15,839 nt of DNA from an uncultured Clostridia bacterium. Its GTDB lineage: Bacteria; Bacillota; Clostridia; Oscillospirales; Ruminococcaceae. This document shows, piece by piece, positions 6,530 through 14,279 of this stretch. Numbering within the stretch: position 1 is the stretch's first letter; each line of letters starts with the position of its first letter. The notes beneath the pieces are model-generated. The model saw only the letters and a list, made by a program, of their open reading frames with translations, did not search any database and was not told the origin of the DNA. The position numbers were made by a program, and so were the translations under genes. Location: contig CAMWVO010000012.1 in assembly GCA_947177695.1 (NCBI GenBank), positions 1 through 15,839 of the forward strand, in the 5' to 3' direction.

Positions 6530-8155
6530 TTAACGATTTATATAACCATATAAAATATCAAAATTTTGTGCAGTATAAGCGCGACCACGGTAATATACTT
6601 TAAAATTGTATTTATCACAGCCATAAAAAGCATTGCTTTTTATTTCCCTTAAATCGTTAGGAAAGATTATAGCTTTAAGGCTTTTGCAATCTTCAAAAGT
6701 ATTGTAGTCGATTTTAGTTACTCCGTTTGGAATATTTATGCTTTCAAGATTTTCGCATTTACTGAAAGCCCAACCTCCGATTTCAAATACGCTGTCTGGA
6801 ACAATTATTTGCTTTACACCTTTGCAGTTATAAAAAGCTTCTCTGCCGATAACATTTACTTCATCGGGTATTTTAACGATTTCGGAAATGCCTTTATATT
6901 TTTTCAAACAAACTTTGCCGCCGTCACGCACAATTTCAAAATCTCCCTTATTTATTTCCTGCGGCTGCGGTATATTGTTTATCGCATTATATAAAGCATT
7001 TATTTCATCATAACCGTAAGTTCGATTTTTATATGTAACCTTGATATTCTGACACCAGTCAAATACGTCCTTGCCGATTTTGCAAACGGTATCCGGTAAA
7101 TACACATTCTGAAGATTATAGCAGCCGTTAAAAGCATTATCATCAATTATGGTAACGCCATAAGGTATATATACATTTTTAAGACTTTTACAGCCATAAA
7201 AACTGGATTCATTAATTGCTGTTATATTTTTTGAAAATGTTAAGCTTTTCAAGTTTATGCATTGCATAAATGTGTATGATTCAATTTCAGTTACGTTGTC
7301 TTGTATAAGTACACTTTCAATATTTTCACACATTGAAAAAGCAGCTGTCCCGATTTTGGTGAATTTATTAGGAATCATAACATTTGTAGTTGTTCCTGTA
7401 TATTTTCTAAGACATACCGTGCTTCCGTAAACATCGGTTACAAAATCTTCGGCGTTTTCAATTGCAGTATTTTGAAGTGCATAGTTTTTACTTAAATCCT
7501 CGGAAGTACCATATTTTTCAATAACCAAGCTGTCGTTGGCTTTTTTCATAATTTCAGTTACAATTTCATCCGGGATTTTACAGCGTTCAATAGATATTCC
7601 TTTTTCTTTTTCAACAAATTTTTCGTTATTTTCCCGCATAATATCACCTGTACCCGAGATAGAAACAGGCGGATTATTCACACCTACATATCTGACATTT
7701 TTCACGCTCATAGGTATGCGGAAATTTTCCCCGCAAAGATAAATGACCTTTGCTTCCTCGTCAAGCAAATCCACAAGTTCGTCTTGCGAGAATACCACAC
7801 AATCAACATTGTTAAGAATTTCATCATCTCCTGTAATATCACGAAGCTTCTCCAGTTTTTTACGTCGGTTTTCAATTTCTTCAACATCAATATCTTCCTT
7901 AATTTCGACACCAAAAATTTTTCCGACCTTTACCGCATTTTTGCAGTCCTGCTCCATAAGCTCCCGTATCTGTTCTGCTTCATCATCGCAGTATCTGTCC
8001 TCAAGCCAAGTAAGGAGCTTGCCCTCACGGAAATACCACATCACTTTTTGTGTGTTGTAATTTTCTTTAAGCTCCTCAATATTTCTGACCATAATATCTT
8101 CATCTGTACCGCTTTTTGTACCCATATTAAGCGGAAATTTTACCCTTTTTGCCAT
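6530..8155 (-). CDS. Head-domain paralogue 2 with BspA-like leucine-rich repeats (LRR_5)
   Basis: This encodes 541 residues from ATG 8155, behind AAAGGAGTT. Residues 1-168 are the shared head (RVKFPLNMG, GKLLTWLEDRYCDDEAE, FSQDELVDLL, YLCGENFRIPMSVKNVRYVGVNNP). After a polar linker come two blocks of LRR_5/BspA-type repeats: about 257-375 (for example IGTAAFSMCENIESVLI, INESSFYGCKSLKNVYIP, IDDNAFNGCYNLQNVYLP) and about 425-520 (IGREAFYNCKGVKQIIVP, IGGWAFSKCENLESINIP). A linker holding YDEINALYNAI lies between them. Each block ends in a similar YKNRTY / YRGRAY motif, so the C-terminal half looks duplicated. BspA-like repeats usually mediate protein binding, often at the cell surface, but there is no signal peptide here, so a cytoplasmic role is likely. 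Confidence 0.87.
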   Translation of the reverse strand: MAKRVKFPLNMGTKSGTDEDIMVRNIEELKENYNTQKVMWYFREGKLLTWLEDRYCDDEAEQIRELMEQDCKNAVKVGKIFGVEIKEDIDVEEIENRRKKLEKLRDITGDDEILNNVDCVVFSQDELVDLLDEEAKVIYLCGENFRIPMSVKNVRYVGVNNPPVSISGTGDIMRENNEKFVEKEKGISIERCKIPDEIVTEIMKKANDSLVIEKYGTSEDLSKNYALQNTAIENAEDFVTDVYGSTVCLRKYTGTTTNVMIPNKFTKIGTAAFSMCENIESVLIQDNVTEIESYTFMQCINLKSLTFSKNITAINESSFYGCKSLKNVYIPYGVTIIDDNAFNGCYNLQNVYLPDTVCKIGKDVFDWCQNIKVTYKNRTYGYDEINALYNAINNIPQPQEINKGDFEIVRDGGKVCLKKYKGISEIVKIPDEVNVIGREAFYNCKGVKQIIVPDSVFEIGGWAFSKCENLESINIPNGVTKIDYNTFEDCKSLKAIIFPNDLREIKSNAFYGCDKYNFKVYYRGRAYTAQNFDILYGYINR

Positions 8156-8205
8156 ATTTATAACTCCTTTCTAACGATTGCTTCGATATATAATGCAAAA
8201 GATAA

Positions 8206-9009
8206 TTATGATCGTTTTCCATTTCCTAACCAGTCCCTCCAACCAGCTTTTTCAAGGGAAATTCCCAAGGCTGCACCAATAGTTCCTCCAATGACTCCTC
8301 CAACGGCTTTTCCGACTTCATATGAATTCAATTGATCCGCACTTTGATTTGTTGTTATCTCTTCGTCTTTATTTTCGGTATTTGAAAAAAACGATCGAAA
8401 GATTGAATTAATGTTAAGAGAATCTTTGGTTTTTTCCGAGAACTCACAATGTTCAAAAACAATTCCATTGGTTTCAAAATCAATGTCGGTATTATCATCG
8501 CAAGTTATCTCCACAGTTGGGTTGTTTACCCCAATGTATTTTACATTTTTCACACTAAGAGGAACACAGAAATACTCACCGCAAAGATATATAACCCCTG
8601 CCTTATCATATAGCAAATTGCTTAGATCCTCTTGAGAAAACGCCACAAAATCTGCATTTTTGAGAATTTCATCATCACTTGTAATCTCACGAAGCTTCTT
8701 TAGTTTTTCATTATGTATTTCAATAGCTTCAACATTGACCTCTCTATTTACCTCAACCTCAAAAACCTCGGGAAGCTTTTCGGAGGCTTTTTGCTTGTCC
8801 GGCATTTCGGAAAGCTTTCTGACCTGTTCCGCTTCTTCATCGTAGTATCTGTCCTCCAGCCAAGTTAAAAGCTTTCCGTTTATAAAATATTCCGTAACCT
8901 TATCGGCATTATAATTGTCATGAAGTGATTTTATGTCTCTTACCATAATATCTTCATTTGTGCCATCTTTTTTACCCATATTAAGCGGGAATTTTACCCT
9001 TTTTGCCAT
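8206..9009 (-). CDS. Head-domain paralogue 1 with C-terminal glycine-zipper segment
   Basis: This encodes 267 residues from ATG 9009. A GTG 9 bases earlier is in frame but only 2 bases from the AGGAG site, whereas the ATG gives a MAKRVKFPLNMG start identical to paralogue 2. Residues 1-170 are the shared head (LLTWLEDRYYDEEAEQVRKL, FSQEDLSNLL, YLCGEYFCVPLSVKNVKYIGVNNP). The tail is short: a polar linker, then VGKAVGGVIGGTIGAALGISL at about 232-252, a glycine-zipper-like hydrophobic helix that could insert in or associate with membranes, and a basic end (NGKRS). It follows the 338-aa protein, which has a similar segment, by 24 bases. Function unknown; it may be the member that brings the head domain to the membrane. 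Confidence 0.82.
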   Translation of the reverse strand: MAKRVKFPLNMGKKDGTNEDIMVRDIKSLHDNYNADKVTEYFINGKLLTWLEDRYYDEEAEQVRKLSEMPDKQKASEKLPEVFEVEVNREVNVEAIEIHNEKLKKLREITSDDEILKNADFVAFSQEDLSNLLYDKAGVIYLCGEYFCVPLSVKNVKYIGVNNPTVEITCDDNTDIDFETNGIVFEHCEFSEKTKDSLNINSIFRSFFSNTENKDEEITTNQSADQLNSYEVGKAVGGVIGGTIGAALGISLEKAGWRDWLGNGKRS

Positions 9010-9033
9010 AGCTATCACTTCTCCTATGAAATA

Positions 9034-10050
9034 TTATCCGAAAAGGGATTCTTTAATTTTATTAAATCCCGACTTTAACTTGTTTCCGATTTTTGAAACA
9101 ACACTTCTTGCCGCAGTACAAACCTTGTTCAGACCGGCTTCAAAAAAATCACGCGCGTCTGTTTTGGCAAGGAAGCTTACACCTTGACCAATCGTATAAC
9201 CAATTTTTGCCCCCGCAGGACCGAAAACTGCTCCTATAGTTGCGCCAATTGTCGGAGAGTTTACCGCAAGAAAATCAACCGCTCTTGCAACAACAGTTCT
9301 CTGAATTCTGTCGATTGCTTCTTCAGTAGAACAAGTTCCGGAGCCTACAGCAAAAAAAGTCTTGACGTTCTCAACTGCACCGACAGCTATATTTGTAATT
9401 TCCTGAACGGTTGCGTTTGCAGGCAAAAAATTCTTTAACCAACCTTTTTTCTGAGCAATAAGAGCCGCACCCGAAGCAGCGCATTTTACTCCCGTATCAA
9501 CAGCAGTACCAACCGAGGAAGCCAATGCTTCCGCCGCGCCTTTTATAGGCACGGCTCCCTCAATGCTCTGCTGTATTGCCTCTCCCGCATTGTAGGCAAG
9601 CGACTGCAATGCGGTTTCCCCCGACTTTTTCAGCACATCGGAAGTCATTTGAAGCAGCGAAAAATTATCCCATGCACTGTCGGCAATTTCGCCCGCTGTC
9701 TCGGCTGTTTCTCCCGTGAAACCGCTTTCCGCAGCAGCAAAGCCGTTAAATGCCTGCGACAATATTTTTCCCTTTTCGGCAGCGGAAAGAGATTCCGTAT
9801 GCTTGTTGAATTCATCCTTAAACCATGTTTCGGCATTGTCAGCCTGCTGCACGGCTTGTATCTTTTCATTCAGATCCTTTACCGTGTTCACAATAATATT
9901 GCTTGTAGTATCAGCTTCATCGGCAGACATATCAGGCATAAATTTTGTCATTGCCCCGCTGAGCCAGCCTCCCACATTTGCGGAATTATCCTCATTGCTC
10001 AAAAAGTATCCCACAAAGGCCGTCACTAAATGTATAACATTATTTTCCAT
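9034..10050 (-). CDS. Protein with glycine-zipper-like hydrophobic segment and basic amphipathic tail
   Basis: This encodes 338 residues from ATG 10050, with AAAGGAG 9 bases upstream. The composition is unusually rich in Ala, Gly and Ser. Residues 40-160 look helical and include AETAETAGEIADSAW-like heptad patterns. A second region (160-200, IKGAAEALASSVGTAVDTG...AASGAALIAQ) is weakly hydrophobic. Residues 265-292 (SPTIGATIGAVFGPAGAKIG and following) form a glycine-zipper-like hydrophobic hairpin. The last 35 residues form a basic amphipathic helix (KIGNKLKSGFNKIKESLFG). There is no signal peptide. Such composition is seen in pore-forming or membrane-inserting proteins, but no family is recognised. 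It lies directly behind the AAA+ ATPase gene (14-base gap), so it may be that enzyme's substrate or membrane partner. This is inference. Confidence 0.75.
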   Translation of the reverse strand: MENNVIHLVTAFVGYFLSNEDNSANVGGWLSGAMTKFMPDMSADEADTTSNIIVNTVKDLNEKIQAVQQADNAETWFKDEFNKHTESLSAAEKGKILSQAFNGFAAAESGFTGETAETAGEIADSAWDNFSLLQMTSDVLKKSGETALQSLAYNAGEAIQQSIEGAVPIKGAAEALASSVGTAVDTGVKCAASGAALIAQKKGWLKNFLPANATVQEITNIAVGAVENVKTFFAVGSGTCSTEEAIDRIQRTVVARAVDFLAVNSPTIGATIGAVFGPAGAKIGYTIGQGVSFLAKTDARDFFEAGLNKVCTAARSVVSKIGNKLKSGFNKIKESLFG

Positions 10051-10064
10051 AGCAATTTCTCCTT

Positions 10065-11555
10065 TTAAGTTGCTTTTTTTAGCTGACGTTTTTCATACTC
10101 GTCCTGCATTTTCTTCAAATCGTCCTTCATAATATCCGAAAGCGATTTAGTAGCATTTATTGCATCTATTATGTACTTGGTCGTTACAGTTTTTGCGTCG
10201 TCACAGAAAGCATTTTCTACAGCATCTTTAACAACACTTTCAATATCAGCCCCACTATATCCACCAGTCTTATCCACCAGACTTTTAATATCAATATTAT
10301 CCAAATATTTTTTGGGAATTTTTCCTATATGCACTTCAAAAATCTTTTTCCGTTCTTCAGCATTGGGCAGGTCTACAAAGAAGATTTCGTCAAAGCGACC
10401 CTTACGAAGAAGTTCGGGAGGCATTTTCGTAATATCATTTGCTGTTGCCAAAACGAATGCGGGGCTTGTTTTCTCCTGCATCCAAGTAAGAAAAGTTCCG
10501 AAAAGACGTGTAGTGACTTCGTTGCCGTTCTGACTGCCAATTCCCGCAAAGGCTTTTTCAAGCTCGTCTATCCATAAAACACATGGCGAAATTGCCTCTG
10601 CAAGCCTTATTGCGCTGCGCATATTGCTTTCAGACTCGCCCACATATTTTCCCATAAGTCTGCCCATATCAAGACGAAGCAGCGGTACTTCAAACAATGA
10701 AGCAGTTGCCTTTGCAGAAAGAGACTTTCCACATCCGGGAACTCCCGCAATAAGCAGACCTTTAGGCATATTTACGCCGAATTCTTTAGCTTTGTTGATA
10801 TTGTTGAAAACCTTACTCTTGCGCCCTAGCCATTTTTTCAAATTTTCGAGACCACCTATGTCGTTAATGCTTTCCTTCAGCGGAATCATTTCAAGGATTC
10901 CCGATTTCATTATCATCTGCTGTTTCTGCTCAAAAATAAACTGCAAACTGTTTTTGGTAATATCACCATCTGTTGAAACCGCAAGAGAAAGAATGTTGTT
11001 GATCTCCATTTCCGTCAGACCTTTAAGCGCGATCGCAATCTGCTCTTTAAGATTGGATGCAACCTGAATATCATTTTCTTCGGCAAATTCGGTTATTATC
11101 TGCTCTATCTCTTTTTCACTTATGTAATCCTGCTCAAGAACCGTAATAAATTTCTCCAGATCACGGGGTATAGTAAGCGTCGGAGAGATCATGACTATAA
11201 TACAATCTTTTATTGCCCCCGACGAAATTTTCAGAGCAAGCTGTTTGAGCCGAGCCACCGTTTGGTAATCGGAAAGCTGCTCATTCATATCCTTTATAAC
11301 AATAATTTTTCTTTCAAGGTTGTCCTTTGAAAGAATTTCCAACATTTCGCAAAGCATGAGCTTGCGAGTGCCTTTTGGCTCTTTGGTTTTAAAATCGCAC
11401 GCACCGGAAGCGCCGTTCCATTCAATAACGGAAAGTCTTTCCGACGCAGCGATTTCCGAAATGATCTTATCCGACTTGTCTTCCTCAAAGGATTCAATGA
11501 ATACTATAGGATAACTTGCGTCTCTGTATTGTATAAGTTTACTTTTTAAACTCAT
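10065..11555 (-). CDS. AAA+ ATPase, Ycf46-like
   Basis: This encodes 496 residues from ATG 11555, with TTGGAGG 7 bases upstream. The C-terminal half is a classical AAA module: Walker A GVPGCGKS (271-278), GKYVGESESNMR (302-313), Walker B VLWIDE (326-331), sensor 1 ATAND (370-374), arginine fingers in RKGRFDE (384-390) and the GGYSGADIE sensor-2 helix (431-439). GTFLTWMQEKTSPAFVLATA and LLRLDMGRLMGKYVGES closely resemble the Ycf46 family. The N-terminal half (YPIVFIESFEEDK, IIVIKDM, IVMISPTLTIPRDLEKFI) looks like the degenerate NTPase-like domain usual in Ycf46 proteins. The length is also usual. All catalytic residues are present, so an active protein- or complex-remodelling hexamer is expected. 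It heads the operon and is presumably its motor; the substrate is unknown. Confidence 0.9.
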   Translation of the reverse strand: MSLKSKLIQYRDASYPIVFIESFEEDKSDKIISEIAASERLSVIEWNGASGACDFKTKEPKGTRKLMLCEMLEILSKDNLERKIIVIKDMNEQLSDYQTVARLKQLALKISSGAIKDCIIVMISPTLTIPRDLEKFITVLEQDYISEKEIEQIITEFAEENDIQVASNLKEQIAIALKGLTEMEINNILSLAVSTDGDITKNSLQFIFEQKQQMIMKSGILEMIPLKESINDIGGLENLKKWLGRKSKVFNNINKAKEFGVNMPKGLLIAGVPGCGKSLSAKATASLFEVPLLRLDMGRLMGKYVGESESNMRSAIRLAEAISPCVLWIDELEKAFAGIGSQNGNEVTTRLFGTFLTWMQEKTSPAFVLATANDITKMPPELLRKGRFDEIFFVDLPNAEERKKIFEVHIGKIPKKYLDNIDIKSLVDKTGGYSGADIESVVKDAVENAFCDDAKTVTTKYIIDAINATKSLSDIMKDDLKKMQDEYEKRQLKKAT

Positions 11556-11586
11556 TTTTTACCTCCAAAAATATTTTCTGAATTTT

Positions 11587-11615
11587 ATTATACAGTAAAA
11601 TTTGACAAAAATCAA
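11587..11615 (-). promoter_or_regulatory. Sigma-A-type promoter of the AAA+ operon
   Basis: On the minus strand, TTGATT (11615-11610) and a perfect TATAAT (11592-11587) are separated by exactly 17 bases. The predicted transcript would start near 11580 and reach the AAA+ start codon after about 25 bases. The next gene downstream in the same direction starts 14 bases past the AAA+ stop, and no other promoter is needed for the operon. Confidence 0.75.
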
Positions 11616-11655
11616 TATAATGTACAAAATCAGTGTTTTTACAAATAAGCTCACA

Positions 11656-11690
11656 AATCAACAGCTTGCCATGTATGCAAGCTGTTGATT
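11656..11690 (-). terminator. Long stem-loop after the 711-aa gene, probable terminator
   Basis: A perfect 14-bp stem (arms 11656-11669 and 11677-11690, loop CATGTAT) starts 25 bases after the stop at 11715. The tail on the minus strand is only moderately T-rich (TGTGAGCTTATTTGT), so termination may be incomplete. The stem separates this unit from the AAA+ operon promoter 40 bases further on. Confidence 0.65.
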
Positions 11691-11714
11691 ATTTCCTAAA
11701 CCTACTGTATATTA

Positions 11715-13850
11715 CTAAAATTTATGAACATCATCTATTATCCAACGGTCATAACTATCGTACCATATCATCTTAAATACTTTTACTTCAAAAGTTGCTT
11801 CTATAGGAGAACTTGCTGCAACCCACACCTCAGCTTCAGTATCGCTATATGAAACAACTCCTGCATTATAAAAATCATATATATCGCCCGGATTCGGAGG
11901 ATAAAACTCCCAAGCAATTTGTTGAGGCGAATATCCGAAAGAAACAAATATATTTTCCCCGCCAGTTACATTTTGTATCTCCTCATTTGAAATAAAACTT
12001 TCAGAAAAGCAAATCCGAATATTTACAAATAATTCCTGAAAAGTATTGCAACCTGTATCGTAATAATAAAGTGTATCTCCATCGTTATCCGATGTTCCTA
12101 AAAGCTTGTTATTATTATGAAATATAGACTTATCTGTGCCATGTATTGCTTCAAGCATACCGACACCGTATTCTAAATCTCCGATTATTTCTTTATAATC
12201 AACCTGTGAAATATCCGCAAGCACAGCGTCAACCTCAATGTTTGGTGTAGGAGCATATGGATTTGCGCCCATTCCCACAATATCAGCCAATTTAGTCATT
12301 CCGCTGCTTTTTGTTTCTTCACTTGATACATCTTCCAATCTCTGCTCAATAGCTTCGGATACTGTTATTTTTGATGTTTTGACAGATGTGATTTTTTTCG
12401 TCTCGTCTGTGACCAATATTGTTGTAATTTCCGACTCCGTTTCAGAGATAATATCCGTCACATGTTCTGCGCTCTCTTTATCTTTTCGATTTACGGCAGA
12501 CGATACGATAATAATTATAATAACTATCAATGCCAGCACACCGGCGCAAATCAAAGCCATTTTAAACATTTTTTTGTTTGTCTCAATGATTTCGCTGCGC
12601 TTTGTTTCGCATTCTTCAAGGCGTTCGCTTATATCGTCATACCCCTGAACCTGATCAAACAATTCGACAGCAGAATTAATTTTTTTGACAGTTTTTGCAT
12701 TTTTGAGAATTTTGCAGGCTTCACTATAGTTAAAATCGCTGCATTTTTTATCACACTCTGCCGCTTTTTCAGCCGAATCCTTGTAATCGCCGAGTTTTTT
12801 AAACATGGACTGCGCATTTTTGATATTTGCTGCGCTCTGTGCTGTGTCAAGAATTGCACAAGCAGCATCATATCTCAATTCAAATTTCTTTTCGTCACAG
12901 CTTTCTGCTTTTTCCTTGGAATCCTTATAATCACCGAGCATAATAAAAGCTGTTTTTGCATTATCGGCTTCTTCATCGCTTGTTGCTTTTAAAAGCATTT
13001 CATATGCATGAAAATACTCAGATTCATTATATTTTTCTTTACATCTTTCTATATGTTTGGAAGAATCAGAGTAGCCGGATATTCGTTCAAAAACATCCGC
13101 CGCATTCATATATTCATATGAAAAACTTGCAGACATTTCAAGTTCTGCTGCATAATTGTATATAGCTTGATTTGAGTAATTTTCAAGCTTAAGCTTCATT
13201 TCGTCATTTCCAAAGCGGTGAGCTTTTTTATAATTTTCCAATTCTGTAAGAGAATCTATCTGCTCGATCATGCAAGCGCATTCAGCTGGAATGCTGTCTT
13301 CTGTAGATATATTATATTCCGCCATAAATTTAAAAAGATAAGCTTCAGCACAACGAGCGTCAATATCAATAGCATTTTCGCTGTATTCATAAGCTTTTTC
13401 CCACTCGCTGTCCTCAAGAAAAAGCACCGCACGTTTTAAAAGCGATTCCACGCTTAATCCGCCGTTATACGGTTCTGTCCTGTTAAACACCGTTTTCGGA
13501 GCGCATAAATCTTCATTATAAGCATCATTTTCCGAAAGCGCAGGCTTTTGAACATCCTCAATTTCTTCAGATTCAATATAAGTTCCTTCAATTGGCTGGT
13601 TATTGATATAGCTATTTTTCTGATTATTTTGATTATATTTTACTATATCTTTATTTTTAAATCTACTGCCGCAGTTGTTGCACAGCCAGAATTCGCTTGT
13701 GTCTTTTTTTCCGCTTCCAAGAGCGCCGCACAGAATTCCAAGCGGACCCAAAAGTATATAGCCACAGCAAGCGTCGCTTCCTTTGAAACCTCGCTTTGAC
13801 GTGTTATATATAAGATTTACATTCTCCGAACCGCATTTGGGACATTTCAT
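11715..13850 (-). CDS. Zinc-ribbon / repeat / single-pass membrane protein
   Basis: This encodes 711 residues from ATG 13850, with TTGGAGG 9 bases upstream. A zinc ribbon is formed by C3/C6 and C57/C60 around a glycine-rich hydrophobic insert (YILLGPLGILCGALGSG, 31-47). A polar linker follows. Residues 135-180 resemble a tetratricopeptide unit (SEWEKAYEYSENAIDIDARC). Four repeats of about 48 residues end in GYSDSSKHIERC (259-270), GDYKDSKEKAESC (306-318), GDYKDSAEKAAEC (354-366) and GYDDISERLEEC (403-414), a TPR/Sel1-like pattern common in Clostridia. A strong transmembrane helix lies at 430-452 (MALICAGVLALIVIIIIIVS). Beyond it comes a Ser/Thr/Glu linker and a beta-rich domain (about 535-711), predicted outside the cell with the zinc ribbon inside. 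It could link an external ligand to internal partners. Only repeat-level assignment is possible. Confidence 0.82.
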   Translation of the reverse strand: MKCPKCGSENVNLIYNTSKRGFKGSDACCGYILLGPLGILCGALGSGKKDTSEFWLCNNCGSRFKNKDIVKYNQNNQKNSYINNQPIEGTYIESEEIEDVQKPALSENDAYNEDLCAPKTVFNRTEPYNGGLSVESLLKRAVLFLEDSEWEKAYEYSENAIDIDARCAEAYLFKFMAEYNISTEDSIPAECACMIEQIDSLTELENYKKAHRFGNDEMKLKLENYSNQAIYNYAAELEMSASFSYEYMNAADVFERISGYSDSSKHIERCKEKYNESEYFHAYEMLLKATSDEEADNAKTAFIMLGDYKDSKEKAESCDEKKFELRYDAACAILDTAQSAANIKNAQSMFKKLGDYKDSAEKAAECDKKCSDFNYSEACKILKNAKTVKKINSAVELFDQVQGYDDISERLEECETKRSEIIETNKKMFKMALICAGVLALIVIIIIIVSSAVNRKDKESAEHVTDIISETESEITTILVTDETKKITSVKTSKITVSEAIEQRLEDVSSEETKSSGMTKLADIVGMGANPYAPTPNIEVDAVLADISQVDYKEIIGDLEYGVGMLEAIHGTDKSIFHNNNKLLGTSDNDGDTLYYYDTGCNTFQELFVNIRICFSESFISNEEIQNVTGGENIFVSFGYSPQQIAWEFYPPNPGDIYDFYNAGVVSYSDTEAEVWVAASSPIEATFEVKVFKMIWYDSYDRWIIDDVHKF

Positions 13851-13881
13851 AATAATTCCTCCAAATATAAAATTCAGAACG

Positions 13882-14252
13882 CTAAATATGTTCGTAAATT
13901 AAAATTATAATTTGCGTCAAAGCGTTTATTTCAAAGGATAAAAGACCATATCCTCCAAAAATACCGGTAATAAGCCGCCTTATATTGGTTGAATCATGTA
14001 TCTTAAGGTACTGAACAAACCAGTCCAAAAACATTATCAGACACAATAAAATGCATATAGGCAGAGAAGTCATAAAAAACCAAATGCAGTTACTGCCAAC
14101 ATATACCCTATAATAACACCTGTACATCTTGCACAGACAGGGGACTGACATTTAATTATAAAAAAGCTTCTTTCAGGCTTTTGGTGACAGCCTGTGCTTG
14201 CACCTATTTTCATAAGAGCAAGCCAGACAGAGTTTTTGTTAATTCTATGCAT
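13882..14252 (-). CDS. DUF2085 membrane protein interrupted by a -1 frameshift
   Basis: The first frame (14252-14070, 60 codons) has the DUF2085 signature: GCHQKPERSFF (21-31) and CARCTG (40-45), followed by a hydrophobic stretch. It then reaches a TGA. The rest of the family pattern (LDWFVQYL, DSTNIRRLITGIFGGYG and a second hydrophobic segment) continues in the -1 frame down to 13882. The join falls on GGT TTT TTA TGA. A -1 slip there gives one continuous protein of about 123 residues, the normal length for this family. The gene is therefore decoded by programmed frameshifting, or is a recent pseudogene, or contains a one-base sequencing error in a run of six T. ATG 14252 has no strong ribosome binding site. 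It lies 31 bases upstream of the 711-aa gene. Confidence 0.7.
13904..13909 (-). promoter_or_regulatory. Possible internal -10 box before the 711-aa gene
   Basis: A perfect TATAAT on the minus strand lies about 54 bases upstream of ATG 13850, inside the end of the DUF2085 frame. The best -35 candidate (TTGAAA) is 19 bases away, which is long, so an internal promoter is only possible. Confidence 0.25.
14073..14079 (-). other. Slippery heptamer T TTT TTA inside the DUF2085 gene
   Basis: On the minus strand the zero-frame codons are GGT TTT TTA TGA, so the last T of GGT plus the next two codons form T TTT TTA, a classical -1 ribosomal frameshift heptamer. The next -1 codon is ATG, which continues the DUF2085 homology. 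I see no obvious strong stem or pseudoknot just downstream. Confidence 0.5.
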
Positions 14253-14279
14253 AACATCAATTTGCCAATTTATCAGTAG

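Noticed and set aside
7784..8335. 183-codon plus-strand frame
   Set aside because: Antisense to the heads of two paralogues; its Phe/Ser/Ile-rich composition is what reading their coding DNA backwards gives.
5489..9009. Long DNA repeats as possible mobile elements or CRISPR-like arrays
   Set aside because: The similarity follows the reading frames of three paralogous genes and reflects gene duplication, not an insertion sequence or array.
11599..11604. TTGTCA on the minus strand as -35 box for the TATAAT at 11592-11587
   Set aside because: Only about 10 bases separate them, too few; TTGATT at 11615-11610 gives the standard 17.
12462..12992. 176-codon plus-strand, Phe/Cys-rich, membrane-like frame
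   Set aside because: Antisense to the repeat region of the 711-aa protein; apparent hydrophobicity comes from reverse-reading Lys/Glu codons.
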